Assembly: GCF_014284305.1 (NCBI RefSeq)
Contig: NZ_JACOFW010000001.1
Span: 124,001-188,000, forward strand
DNA from: Affinundibacterium seohonense
GTDB lineage: Bacteria > Pseudomonadota > Gammaproteobacteria > Burkholderiales > Burkholderiaceae_D
Direction of reading: 5' to 3'
DNA: 64,000 nucleotides
In this document: positions 48,415-57,863 of the stretch, one piece after another
How positions within the stretch are numbered: the first letter of the stretch is position 1
Layout of the letters: every line of letters starts with the position of its first letter
The notes under the pieces: model-generated
Told to the model about the DNA's origin: nothing
Seen by the model: only the letters and a program-made list of their open reading frames with translations
The model's database searches: none
Translations under genes and position numbers: made by a program

Positions 48415-50310
48415 TTACGCTGCTGCAGCGCGTAAGGAATGCGCAGGCTGTACAAATGTTGCGTCAAACTGGAAAACACTCGCATCTTGTAGCTTCCATG
48501 CGCCATCACCTAGTAACTGCAAAACATGGGTATGGTACTGCAGTACGCCGGGGCGATGCGCGATACTGATCAGTGTCACGCCGCTGTCACGCAGACGCGC
48601 ATATAGAGCTGATTCGTTGGCACAGTCAAGCGCACTGGTTGCTTCATCGAGAATGACAATGCTAGGCGCATGAACCAAAATGCGGGCGAATGCAATACGC
48701 TGCTGCTCGCCGACGGAAAGTAGCTTCTCCCAGTCATGGACTGCAGATAGCCCTCCGACATGTTCCGACAATTGCGGTAGATACACTTGATTCAGAATTT
48801 CTAACAATTGCTCGTCGGTGAGTTTCGACTTCACACTAGGGTAGATGAGTTGGCTGCGCAGCGAACCCATCTGTAAGTAAGGTTGCTGCGGCAAAAAGAA
48901 AAAATCCTTTAATGGCGGATGGTGAATGAGGCCGCTGCCTGTGTCCCATAATCCGGCGATTGCTCGTAAGAGCGAGCTTTTCCCGCAGCCGCTATCGCCA
49001 GTGATAAGCAGTGCTTCACCTCGTCGCAAGACGAGGCTCAGGTCTTTAATAAGCACACGCTGAGATTGTGGCGGACTTAAGGTGACTGATTCTAATGTGA
49101 GCTCAGTACCGGGGCGTAGTTGAATTCGCGCGGATTCAATTTTAGTTGCCGACGCGGGTGTTAGCTTTGGCAATACTAGGTCAGACAAAGCCTGCAGGCG
49201 ACCAACGCCAGCCACGAAACGGCTCAGGCTCTCAAAGTTTTCCACTATCATCCCTACCGCCCCAAGAACGGCTGTAAATGCGCCGACCGCCTGTGTTGCT
49301 CGACCTACCTCAAGCTCGCCCGATAAGACTTGCTGGGCAAGTATCACGACTGGCAACACCAATGTGAGTTGACTGAACGTGCGCTGGTACAAATTGAGTG
49401 AACGCTGCTTCTTGATTAGTTTGTCGTAGTTTTGGATGACCCGGCGAAGCTTGCTGTCGATGTGTGTGCGTTCCTGCGCCTCGCCGCGGTAGAACGCAAT
49501 CGACTCGGCATTTTCGCGTACACGCATCAAGCTGTAACGGAAGTCTGCCTCGCGCCGAAGTTGCCAAAAATTGAGGTGAATCAATGGGTTGCCGTAAGCA
49601 TAAAGTGCGGTGCCGGTACCGATGAGGGCATACATCACTAATACGCCGACAAGCAAATGGGAAATTGACCATAGCACAGCGCTGAACGCTACTAGTTGCA
49701 TGGCAGATCCCAAAAAAATAAGCAGGAAGTTGATGGACCTACCAGTAAAAGTATTAATGTCTTCGCTGATGCGCTGGTCTGGATTATCCAAGTTGCGGTT
49801 TGCGCTAAGTGCGTAGTATCGACGATTTGTTAGATAGCCGTCGAGAAAACGCCCGCTGAGCCAGAGCCGCCATCGGTTCGCGAATAGGTCGCGCATATAA
49901 TAGTAGAAAGCGTAGGTCGGCACTGCAAATACCAGCACAATCAGACAGGTTCGCACGGAGGCCCAAAAGCGCACGCCATCTTTTGCCGCCAGTGCCGAGG
50001 TCATTTCTCCGGCCTGATCGTTCAGCATCACGGCGAACTTGGTTTCAAATAGCATTAAAAGGATGAGCAGCACCAAGAGGGTCCAAGCTGTCTTCCATTC
50101 TCCACCCAGCCAGTATGGTTTGGCGACAGCAATGAATTGTTGCCACGCATGCAGTGACAAGAACGCGGTACGGCGCTTCTTAGGTGGTGGCACACCATCG
50201 GGTTCCACATTGGGGCGCATGTCGCTTAAGATAGTCATGGTCAGATTCTGTGGATGGTTCTTCTTCAGTATCGGATCTGGCGTGATATCGTTCTGTGCGG
50301 AACCGGACAT
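48415..50310 (-). CDS. SbmA/YddA-like ABC transporter (fused permease and ATPase)
   Basis: A 631-aa half-transporter. The membrane domain (about 60-370) is of the ABC_membrane_2/SbmA-BacA type, with the family's NRWRLWLSGRFLDGYLTNRRYY and NPDQRISEDINTFTG blocks. The ATPase has Walker A GDSGCGKS (438-445), a variant signature LSVGEQQ (531-537) and Walker B IVILDEATSALD (551-562). Such proteins (YddA, Rv1819c-like) move peptides, cobalamin or other hydrophilic compounds; the cargo is unknown. The gene is GC-richer than most of the window and is flanked by two gene-free gaps, which hints at acquisition. Confidence 0.88.
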   Translation of the reverse strand: MSGSAQNDITPDPILKKNHPQNLTMTILSDMRPNVEPDGVPPPKKRRTAFLSLHAWQQFIAVAKPYWLGGEWKTAWTLLVLLILLMLFETKFAVMLNDQAGEMTSALAAKDGVRFWASVRTCLIVLVFAVPTYAFYYYMRDLFANRWRLWLSGRFLDGYLTNRRYYALSANRNLDNPDQRISEDINTFTGRSINFLLIFLGSAMQLVAFSAVLWSISHLLVGVLVMYALIGTGTALYAYGNPLIHLNFWQLRREADFRYSLMRVRENAESIAFYRGEAQERTHIDSKLRRVIQNYDKLIKKQRSLNLYQRTFSQLTLVLPVVILAQQVLSGELEVGRATQAVGAFTAVLGAVGMIVENFESLSRFVAGVGRLQALSDLVLPKLTPASATKIESARIQLRPGTELTLESVTLSPPQSQRVLIKDLSLVLRRGEALLITGDSGCGKSSLLRAIAGLWDTGSGLIHHPPLKDFFFLPQQPYLQMGSLRSQLIYPSVKSKLTDEQLLEILNQVYLPQLSEHVGGLSAVHDWEKLLSVGEQQRIAFARILVHAPSIVILDEATSALDCANESALYARLRDSGVTLISIAHRPGVLQYHTHVLQLLGDGAWKLQDASVFQFDATFVQPAHSLRAAAA

Positions 50311-50814
50311 AGTCCTGCTTAGCCGGATAAAAAAACTGAGCGATTAACGATAAAATTTCGGCACCTCTTATGTCTCTACAAAGCGGAGTGCAGTGACTCC
50401 AAAAACATGTTTGTGCACGGCCAAAACCATCGACCACTATCGGACAATCCTGTCGGGTTAGAAACGGTTCCATTGATGCGATACACCATAGATGTAGGTC
50501 GATACGCATCCAAGTCAACATGATGCGATTGCTGTTATCCGCCAATATTTGCAAGTAGAATTCGGAATACGGCTGTTACGTAACAATCGATGTTTTAGCT
50601 TTAGTGGAAATGGTCTCACAACCGAATCGCGTGCTGATCAGCTCGCTGTCATTCGTCACTGCATAGCGCAATTTGATCAGCGTAAAACGTGACCGGTCAG
50701 AGGGAGATAACATTGCCCAAACTAGTCCTATAAGCTGCATCTATACTTTGTTTATTTATCGATTTGGCTTTTGTCTGCATGCCAAATTCTCCTTTGCCTT
50801 GAAAAGATACGACC
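50311..50814. other. Gene-free divergent region between ABC transporter and histidine kinase
   Basis: About 500 bases without a credible gene. It contains the perfect palindrome TGTTACGTAACA (50574-50585) and GATGCG/CGCATC arms (50475-50480, 50505-50510) around 24 bases. Either could be a regulator site for the divergent genes. Promoters cannot be placed with confidence. Confidence 0.4.
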
Positions 50815-51933
50815 GTGAATAATTCTGATTCATTACCTTTACCACCAATCCAGCCACCCTTATTTGGTTGGCGCCGTGTAAGGGTCGTTTTGTTGGTGAG
50901 CCTGATTCTGAGCATCATGATGAAATTCACCTGGGCGGCGTGGTGGATTACGATATTTACGCGTCTAGCCTTAATCGGCATGGTTCAATTGACCGTCTTT
51001 GGTGTCTTTGAGCGTTGGCCAAAACGCTTGCCTCGGTGGGTTGCGAGGTGGGTACTTCAAGTTGCAGCAGTGGCGATTGTCGTACCATTTGCGGCTGTAC
51101 TAGCCTACATACTAACAACCCTTGGTGATGCGACACCGTGGTACGAGAATAAGAATAAATTATCTGGATTTGGTGAAATGATAGGCGCTGGCTTGCTATT
51201 TTCACCTTGGATTGCGATGTCGGCGCTGTATCGTCATATCAATGGTCAGGCTCAGAGTCAGGCTCTGTCGTTCGAATTGGAGCGTAGTGAGTTTGCTCGT
51301 AATGCACTTGATTCGCGCTTGCGCTTGTTGCAGGCGCAGGTTGAGCCGCATTTTTTGTTCAATACTTTGGCGAATGTTCGAGAATTGGTCGATTCTGGTT
51401 CTTCTCAGGCTTCGGCAGTGTTGAATAGCTTGATCGCCTACTTACGCGCTGCTGTTCCGAATCTGAACAATGCGGCCACCACACTGAGACAGGAGCTAGA
51501 ATTGGTACGTGCCTATCTTGAGTTGATGCACATGCGAATGCCAGACCGATTGCAGTTTTTTATCCATGTAGATGAGGCTGCGTTAAAGATTCAATGCCCA
51601 CCGATGAGCTTGCTGACTTTAGTGGAAAACGCCGTGCGCCACGGCATTGATCCCAGTGAGGAGGGCGGGCAAATTGATGTGACGGTGCGTCTACATGAGG
51701 GGCGCTGCCTCGCGAAAGTCAGCGATACCGGTGTCGGTATGGTGCAAAATGCTCAAGGTGAGCATGGGAGCAAAGGTCTAGGTACTGGCTTGGCAAACTT
51801 GCGTGAACGCTTGCAATTGGTTTATGCCGGCGATGCGCAGTTACGCTTGACTGGGCTTGTCCCCCACGGTTTTTGTGCGGAACTCAATTTTCCGATTGCC
51901 AACGCATTTTTAGATTCAGGGAGTTCCAAATGA
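50815..51933 (+). CDS. LytS-like sensor histidine kinase
   Basis: A 372-aa membrane kinase with four hydrophobic segments in the first ~140 residues and no recognised extracellular sensor domain. QAQVEPHFLFNTL (174-186) is the His_kinase phosphoacceptor with His179, and VENAVRHGID and SDTGVGM are the N and G1 boxes of the ATPase domain. The stop overlaps the regulator gene by four bases (ATGA). The start is GTG 50815 with a weak ribosome-binding site; a later start is possible. The stimulus is unknown. Confidence 0.9.
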   Translation: MNNSDSLPLPPIQPPLFGWRRVRVVLLVSLILSIMMKFTWAAWWITIFTRLALIGMVQLTVFGVFERWPKRLPRWVARWVLQVAAVAIVVPFAAVLAYILTTLGDATPWYENKNKLSGFGEMIGAGLLFSPWIAMSALYRHINGQAQSQALSFELERSEFARNALDSRLRLLQAQVEPHFLFNTLANVRELVDSGSSQASAVLNSLIAYLRAAVPNLNNAATTLRQELELVRAYLELMHMRMPDRLQFFIHVDEAALKIQCPPMSLLTLVENAVRHGIDPSEEGGQIDVTVRLHEGRCLAKVSDTGVGMVQNAQGEHGSKGLGTGLANLRERLQLVYAGDAQLRLTGLVPHGFCAELNFPIANAFLDSGSSK

Positions 51934-52715
51934 ACGCTACACGTCCTACTGCCTTAATCGCTGACGATGAGCCTTTGTTGCGTAGTTCTTTGACGCGTAT
52001 GCTTGCGCAAGCTTGGCCTGAATTAGACATTGTGGCGCAGGCGCGAAATGGTCGGGAAGCGGTTGAAATGTATGAGACACACAAGCCGACTGTTTGTTTT
52101 CTCGACGTTCATATGCCGGGCATAAGCGGCGTAGAAGCGGCACGTCAAATTGGTCGCGGTGCGCACCTAGTATTTGTGACTGCTTATAGCGAATATGCGG
52201 TTGAGGCTTTTGCGCAAGGTGCCTTGGACTATCTGGTAAAACCAGTTGATCCAACGCGCTTGGCAGATACCGTAATGCGCCTGCGAGAACGCTTGGGTGC
52301 AGCTCAGGAGGCACCCAATATCGAAACTTTACTCGATAAACTAGAGGCGCGTCTGCAAAAAAAGGCAGTGCCAGAGCCTTTGCGTTGGCTTAAAGCTCAG
52401 GTGGGACAATCATTACGTATGATCCCAGTCGAGGATATTGACTATTTGCGTTCGGATGAAAAGTATACCTTGATTGCCTGGCGTGACGATGATGGTAAGG
52501 CCGGGGAGGCACTGATACGCTCTTCGCTAAAAGAGCTACTTGATCAACTCGATGGCACTTACTTCATACAAGTGCATCGTTCGGTTGTGGTGAATATGAA
52601 TAGCGTCAGCCATGTCACACGCGGTGAAAATGAAACGGCGACAATCTATATGAAAGGGCGGGATGAAAAATTGCCTGTTAGTCGCAGCTACTTACACCAC
52701 TTTAAGCAGATGTAA
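51930..52715 (+). CDS. LytTR-type response regulator
   Basis: A 261-aa regulator. Residues 6-125 are a receiver domain with acidic pocket ADDE (11-14), phosphoacceptor Asp59 in FLDVHMPG, and the Lys of LVKPVDP. Residues ~155-258 are a LytTR DNA-binding domain (VEDIDYLRSDEKYTLI, FIQVHRSVVVNMNSV). Translation starts at ATG 51930 inside the end of the kinase gene. Targets are unknown; the divergent ABC transporter gene is a candidate. Confidence 0.92.
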   Translation: MNATRPTALIADDEPLLRSSLTRMLAQAWPELDIVAQARNGREAVEMYETHKPTVCFLDVHMPGISGVEAARQIGRGAHLVFVTAYSEYAVEAFAQGALDYLVKPVDPTRLADTVMRLRERLGAAQEAPNIETLLDKLEARLQKKAVPEPLRWLKAQVGQSLRMIPVEDIDYLRSDEKYTLIAWRDDDGKAGEALIRSSLKELLDQLDGTYFIQVHRSVVVNMNSVSHVTRGENETATIYMKGRDEKLPVSRSYLHHFKQM

Positions 52716-52831
52716 TTTTGTTTTAATTCTGACTAGGTTGGATAGCGTTTCCTAATATTTTTTGAAAACTGCTATCCATGCCTTGAACGTCACGTCAGCG
52801 ATATGGCGTGATGACTAGGTGCTCTACGATA

Positions 52832-53572
52832 TTAATCGCGTTGATTTAATACTGCTTCTAAGCTTTCAACCGTACGTGGCAGTTTGTCACTCAGATTGCG
52901 ATTTCCATCTGGTGTGACTAACAGAACGTCTTCGATACGGACACCGATACCGCGCCATTTTGCATCGATATCGCGAGCATCTTTCGGAATATAGATTCCT
53001 GGTTCTACCGTTAATGCCATCCCCGCTTCAAGAACGCGACTGCCTCCACGCTTACCAGGTTCTTGTTGATAGTTGCCCGTATCATGCACGTCGAGTCCTA
53101 TCCAATGACTGATGCCGTGCATACTAAAGCGGCTATAGGCAGCACTCTTGTAGACGCTCTCTTTATCGCCAGTAAGAATGCCAAGATCGACTAGGCCATC
53201 GCTTAAAACTCGCATCGCGGCATCATAGCCTTCATGATGTTTGCGACCAGGCTTGACTAAATCGATCGCGGCATTTTGTGCTTTCAATACCAAATCGTAG
53301 ATTGCTTTCTGCTCTTTGGAAAACTTGCCAGAGACCGGCCAGGTGCGTGTCACATCAGCTGTGTAGTAGCCGACTTCGGCGCCCGCATCTAGCAACATTA
53401 CCGAGCCTTTTTCGATATCGTGATCGTTCGTCAGATAGTGCAGGACGCAGCTATTTGTTCCAGCACCGGCAATGGTGTCATAACCCGTAAAACGAGCACC
53501 TAAACGACGCACCGTACCTTGGAAAGCCGCGGCGACTTCCCCTTCGTTGTTCGCCTTAGTGGAAGCCTTCAT
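52832..53572 (-). CDS. C-terminal catalytic half of the split Xaa-Pro aminopeptidase
   Basis: A 246-aa frame that retains all five pita-bread metal ligands: Asp in LLDAGAEVGYY and TADVTRTWP, His in MHGISHWIGL, and Glu in LTVEPGIY and RIEDVLL. It could be reinitiated at the ATGA overlap with the upstream half but lacks its own signal peptide, so it would stay in the cytoplasm. Whether it is made or active is unknown. It is listed separately because it is intact as an ORF. Confidence 0.55.
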   Translation of the reverse strand: MKASTKANNEGEVAAAFQGTVRRLGARFTGYDTIAGAGTNSCVLHYLTNDHDIEKGSVMLLDAGAEVGYYTADVTRTWPVSGKFSKEQKAIYDLVLKAQNAAIDLVKPGRKHHEGYDAAMRVLSDGLVDLGILTGDKESVYKSAAYSRFSMHGISHWIGLDVHDTGNYQQEPGKRGGSRVLEAGMALTVEPGIYIPKDARDIDAKWRGIGVRIEDVLLVTPDGNRNLSDKLPRTVESLEAVLNQRD

Positions 53573-54240
53573 TGCCGCCAGATGGCCATTTCAGCAGATT
53601 GTTTGATCAGGCGCATTTCCGCTGCGAGATTGCGGCCATCGACCAATATGCGTTTATGGGACGCATGATTATTGTCGCTGCCAAAAGGGTAGACCCAATC
53701 AAGGACCTTTCGGCGAAACTCTTCATCGAAATTGGATATCAACACGACCCGTTGCGCTTTGTTGACGGCGAGTTTCAATTGCTCTTCAGCAGCGGGAAAT
53801 GACTCCGCTTTATTCGCGCCGAGTTTTAGTGCGCCTTCAACGCCAAGTCGCACGCCATCATAAGCCTCCCGACGTGGGTCCCGTTTCCTCACATACAGGG
53901 AGTACCCCTCGTTACTGTCAGCATCCAAAACCGCAACGGCTTCGGCTTCTTCAACACCGGTGAGATAGTAAAAATCGGAGTCTTGACGGTACATGTGTGT
54001 GCTATCACCGTTGCGGTTTTGCTCGGGCATCGATTTAATCACCGCGATTGTGCCAGGGCCCATCTTCTTGAGCTCAGCTAATAGACGAGCGCGGTTTCCT
54101 GCAAAAAAACTGGCTGGTAAACGCTTGGCATGGAAACTCTGCTTGGCGACTTCGATTGGTGCGGCCAGGCTGTTCGTGCCAAACGGCGCAAACAACGCGA
54201 ACATGAAGGCAGACAGAGTGAGTAAGCGGGAATTGGTCAT
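52832..54240 (-). pseudogene. Frameshifted secreted Xaa-Pro aminopeptidase (PepP-like)
   Basis: Two minus-strand frames together make one M24B aminopeptidase P. The first (54240-53569, 223 aa) has a signal peptide ending NSLAA and the N-terminal domain, ending at LIKQSAEMAIWRQ. The second (53572-52832) holds the catalytic domain. Reading upstream in the second frame gives HLAAMKAST, which would follow SAEMA only after about 12 further residues in homologues. So a deletion of roughly 37 bases appears to have removed a helix and shifted the frame. Stop and ATG now overlap as ATGA. GGAG before 54240 supports that start over 54306. Confidence 0.8.
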
Positions 54241-54674
54241 GTAGTCTCCATTTTTTTTGGGGTAGTGCACACATTGATTTAGCTGGTTTGGACATAAAGA
54301 TGCCAAGGTAGTTTCCCTATCCTACGACAAAAATGGCGATTCATACAAGAAACGCACTCTAGAGGATGAATTTTGCCAAGTGTGTCACGAGACTCTAACA
54401 TTCAAGAGGTTCGCTAAAGCTGCTTCAATTCCCTCATTAGTCAGCTTTTTCAGCTGTATTTCGATCTAAGTTTACCGCCACTCATGGCTGCTAGACCGTG
54501 AGTGATCTCTTTTTGATTGATCCCACTCATGATAAAAATAGACACTTCTTCATCGGCAGCAAGTGAGCAAGAACAAAACAATCTCTAGGTCTTTGTTTCG
54601 ATGTGCTGAATACAAATTCGTACTTTAAACAGTGTCATTTGCGCTAACTAATCTATTTTTACAAGGAAGTCCCT
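54241..54674. other. Gene-free divergent region upstream of the TPR protein gene
   Basis: No credible gene. One hairpin, CACTCA (54479-54484) with TGAGTG (54499-54504) plus inner GG/CC, runs into a T-rich stretch and looks like a weak terminator with no obvious gene before it. ACAAGGAAG near the end is the ribosome-binding site of the next gene. Confidence 0.4.
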
Positions 54675-55682
54675 ATGAATAAATTTTCTACCCAATCGCA
54701 CTTTGTCGGGCGGTCTACGATGATTGCGCTATTTTTTATCTCGATGTTCGGCATGCAGGCGGCAGAAGGGCATGAATACAGCGTCCAAATCAAAGCGAAA
54801 AAGTACGTGGAAGTCGAACGTGCGATTAGTGCGAAACTGGCAGTTGATCCTAGCCATGTCGATGCTCTGCTTGCTCAGGTGGATTTGATTTTAATTGAGT
54901 CTAAAGTTAGCCGTCTGGATGAGGGCGTCAAAATTGCCGAACAATGTATCGCCAGTCATCCTAAAAATTCGGAGTGCCATGAAGCGCTTGGGAATGTACT
55001 TGGGATCAAGGCACAAAAGGGCGGCATGATGTCTGGAATCAGTTCGCTCGGGAGGATTCGTGATTCATTCAAAAAAGCGATTGAATTAGATCCAAAAAAT
55101 TACAGTGCTGCGCACTCACTCATGACGTTCTATTTGGAGGTGCCCGGCCTGATGGGCGGTAGTAATTCAAAAGCCAAAGAGGTGATTGCCGAAACCCAAA
55201 AAGTAAGCCCAGCGGCGGCAAGTCTACTGCAGGCAAAATTTGATCTGAAAGACGATAAGTTTGAGAGCGCGCGAACCACTGCGTTGGCAGCTAATGGGAA
55301 TACAGTTCCAGCAATAGCACAGTTGCAAAATGATGTTTTGCTGGAGATCGGCCAAACCTTGGTAAAAGAAAATAAGTTGTTGGATGCTGAAAAAATGTTT
55401 CGCGAAGTGATTCAGCGCTTTCCCGATTCCTCAGTTGCCTATCTTGGTCTTGGGAGGTCCTTACAAGAATTGGGTAAACCAAAAGAGGCGTTACCACATT
55501 TGGAAAAATCCCTTAGTCTTGAGGCGAGTGCGGGCGTGTTTTATCGACTCGGAAAAACTTGGCAAGCACTAGGCGATAAGGCAAAAGCCATTTCTTCGTA
55601 TGAGAAGTCGCTGGCTTTCGTACCCGAGCTGGGGAAAAAGACGCGTGCTGACGCTGAAGATCAGTTAAAGGTGCTGAAGTAA
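54675..55682 (+). CDS. Secreted TPR-repeat protein
   Basis: A 335-aa protein with an N-terminal signal (hydrophobic 15-30, cleavage near QAAEG). TPR-like units recur at about 35-70, 70-105, 115-150, 215-250, 250-285 and 285-320, for example SVAYLGLGRSLQELGKPKEALPHLEKSL. TPRs bind other proteins; partner and function are unknown. Good ribosome-binding site AAGGAAG. The next two genes lie close by on the same strand. Confidence 0.85.
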   Translation: MNKFSTQSHFVGRSTMIALFFISMFGMQAAEGHEYSVQIKAKKYVEVERAISAKLAVDPSHVDALLAQVDLILIESKVSRLDEGVKIAEQCIASHPKNSECHEALGNVLGIKAQKGGMMSGISSLGRIRDSFKKAIELDPKNYSAAHSLMTFYLEVPGLMGGSNSKAKEVIAETQKVSPAAASLLQAKFDLKDDKFESARTTALAANGNTVPAIAQLQNDVLLEIGQTLVKENKLLDAEKMFREVIQRFPDSSVAYLGLGRSLQELGKPKEALPHLEKSLSLEASAGVFYRLGKTWQALGDKAKAISSYEKSLAFVPELGKKTRADAEDQLKVLK

Positions 55683-55725
55683 TTCTATCTTGGAAAATCT
55701 CAGTCAACAATTTGGAGTAAATGAA

Positions 55726-56166
55726 ATGATTAACACAGTCAACAATACCGATGAAGTTTCGGTGACTCGTTTGTATGTACTACGTGCCATGTACGTGTTG
55801 GTCGTAATTGGACTTGGGATTACCTTAATGCCCTATGTATTCTTCCCTAAAAAGCCATTAGCGACTTGGGAATTTTTTCGCGGTGTCGAAACTTGCATGA
55901 TGGTCGCCTTCTGGTTGCTTTGTGCGCTTGGTATCCGTTATCCTTTGCAGCTACTGCCCGTGCTGATGTGGGAATTGATTTGGAAGACAATCTGGTTACT
56001 TGCCGTACCTTTGCCACTCTGGTTGAATGGCACGCTTGATGAAAAATTACTGCCCAATGTATTTGCTATTGGCGCTGTTGTCCTTGTGTATATCGCCATG
56101 CCTTGGTCTTATGTTTATCGCCACTACGTAAAGAAACAGGGGAATCAGTGGCGCAATAACACATGA
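55726..56166 (+). CDS. Small four-helix membrane protein
   Basis: A 146-aa protein of unknown family with four hydrophobic segments (about 20-40, 52-70, 78-97 and 105-125) and a basic tail. The frame opens at a TTG (55690), but ATG 55726, giving MINTVNNTDEV, has GGAG eight bases upstream. It follows the TPR gene by 43 bp and precedes the esterase by 52 bp, suggesting one transcript. Confidence 0.75.
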   Translation: MINTVNNTDEVSVTRLYVLRAMYVLVVIGLGITLMPYVFFPKKPLATWEFFRGVETCMMVAFWLLCALGIRYPLQLLPVLMWELIWKTIWLLAVPLPLWLNGTLDEKLLPNVFAIGAVVLVYIAMPWSYVYRHYVKKQGNQWRNNT

Positions 56167-56218
56167 TGTGAAACTTTGATCCGCATCTCTTAACATAAAC
56201 TCAAGCTAAATCTTAATC

Positions 56219-57211
56219 ATGAAAAAAGCGCTGCGATTTTTACGTTACCTCCTATTTTGTTTGCTTGGTTTAATACTGATGATAGGCGGATTGTTCGCTT
56301 ATTTCATCTATACGCCAGATCCCCAAATACCTGAGTTATCTGGCGCGTTGACGAAAGCAACTATGCAGGTGGACGGACTGACACGAACTTTTCGCACTTA
56401 TTTGCCGAAGGGATTAGCGAAAGGCGCTCCTTTGCTTTTGGTACTGCATGGCTCGGGGCAAAACGGAGCACAAATTCGACTAGAAACTGGCTATGAATTT
56501 GATCGCTTAGCCGACCAGTATGGCTTTGCGGTGGTCTATCCCAATGCCAAGTCTTTTGATTGGAATGATTGTAGTAAGGTGGGCGACTTTAGTGCTGATG
56601 GGCGCGAAGTGGATGACGTTAAATTTTTGGAAGTCTTGGTCGACAGCTTGATTGCTGAACATGGATTTGATCAGAGTCGTGTCTTTGCGACAGGCGTCTC
56701 TTCCGGCGGCTTTATGTCAATGCGTTTGGCATTGGAATCTTCTAAGCGATTTCGTGCTGTAGCGGCGGTGTCGGCCAACGTGCCCGTAACAGATAACTTT
56801 AAATGCAAACCCGCAAACTTGACGACTTCAGTCTTGATTATGAACGGCACGAAAGACCCGCTAGTTCCTTACGCAGGTGGTGATTCTAGTTTGTTCGGTT
56901 TGTTTTATAAAGGCGGTCATGTCCGATCGTCGCTGGATTCGGCCATATTTTTTGCTGAGATGAACAAAATTTCGAACGCACCAGCAATGGATTCGACACC
57001 GATGACTACGCAAAATAAACAGCAATTCGAGCGTCGGCTTTGGAAAAACGATAGCGTGTTGGAGGTGGAGCTTGTTTCCATATTTGATGGCGGACATGGT
57101 ATGCCGCAGCCTTACTGGAAACGTCCACGCTTACTTGGCCCGTCTCCGATGGCACCAAATGGACCAGCCATCATTTGGGATTTCTTTGCGCGGCAACGGC
57201 CTTTTCTGTGA
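56219..57211 (+). CDS. PHB depolymerase-type esterase
   Basis: A 330-aa alpha/beta hydrolase of the LpqC/esterase_phb class. A single N-terminal membrane helix (8-30) anchors or exports it. The oxyanion region is LLLVLHGSGQNG (72-83), the nucleophile Ser161 in GVSSGG, an Asp lies in MNGTKDPLVPYAGG, and the His in DGGHGMPQP. Similar domains are feruloyl or acetyl esterases as well as depolymerases, so the substrate is not settled. Third gene of the TPR-membrane protein-esterase run. Confidence 0.86.
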   Translation: MKKALRFLRYLLFCLLGLILMIGGLFAYFIYTPDPQIPELSGALTKATMQVDGLTRTFRTYLPKGLAKGAPLLLVLHGSGQNGAQIRLETGYEFDRLADQYGFAVVYPNAKSFDWNDCSKVGDFSADGREVDDVKFLEVLVDSLIAEHGFDQSRVFATGVSSGGFMSMRLALESSKRFRAVAAVSANVPVTDNFKCKPANLTTSVLIMNGTKDPLVPYAGGDSSLFGLFYKGGHVRSSLDSAIFFAEMNKISNAPAMDSTPMTTQNKQQFERRLWKNDSVLEVELVSIFDGGHGMPQPYWKRPRLLGPSPMAPNGPAIIWDFFARQRPFL

Positions 57212-57411
57212 TGACATTGACGGACTCAATCAAGAAAATCAAGCTATTTAAAAAATTAGTGTCGTCGGAAATGTCGATGAAGGATTTGCGATTGACTATT
57301 TGGGCGATGATTTTGGCGTTGAGATTTCAATAAAAGGGGCATTCTGCAAGGTATTGCATCAAACTACTCGTGTGCTGATCGATCCATGCAGAATGGCTGT
57401 GCCGAAATGTC

Positions 57412-57855
57412 CTACGATTGTTTGCAAACAAAATCCGCGCGCTCTTGCGCACGTTTGAGTTTTTGTTGTGCTTTCATTTCGCCTTTAGGCTGAGTATTTT
57501 TCAGATCTTCTTTAGCCCATTTTGTTTGCAGTTGCTGTGCATCGCAGCGTCTTTTTGCAGCCGCAGCTTGAACGGCGGCTCTACGATTAATAGCATCTTG
57601 TTTGGCTTCATCACGTTCCCGCACTTTTTCTAATTTTCGAATCGCAGTGAGTCTTTGGGCATGTTGATGCTGTGCCGCGAGTTGCTCACCTGCGGTTGGT
57701 GCGGTCGTTTTGATCCCTACCGCCGTTGATGTTCCAGTCTTGCAAGGATGTTGGCTGAAAATGGTTCTGCCATTGTCTTGGCATTTGTAGGCGTAAGTTT
57801 CAGCGAAACTGAGCGTAGTGCAAAGACTGAGCCAAAACAGTACTAGGAATTTCAT
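57412..57855 (-). CDS. DUF4124-type periplasmic protein
   Basis: A 147-aa protein with a signal peptide (cleavage near SFA) and a short DUF4124-like segment, YAYKCQDNGRTIFSQHPC, then a long basic, Ala/Gln/Lys-rich helical region (about 60-140) that looks like a coiled coil. Cys pairs at both ends may form disulfides. Function unknown. It follows the FAD oxidase gene by 8 bp. Confidence 0.8.
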   Translation of the reverse strand: MKFLVLFWLSLCTTLSFAETYAYKCQDNGRTIFSQHPCKTGTSTAVGIKTTAPTAGEQLAAQHQHAQRLTAIRKLEKVRERDEAKQDAINRRAAVQAAAAKRRCDAQQLQTKWAKEDLKNTQPKGEMKAQQKLKRAQERADFVCKQS

Positions 57856-57863
57856 AAGTTCTC

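Noticed and set aside
57212-57411. Remnant gene between the esterase and the DUF4124 gene
   Set aside because: Short coding-like stretches (GFAIDYLGDDFGVEIS) appear in one frame, but no start, family match or continuation supports a gene.
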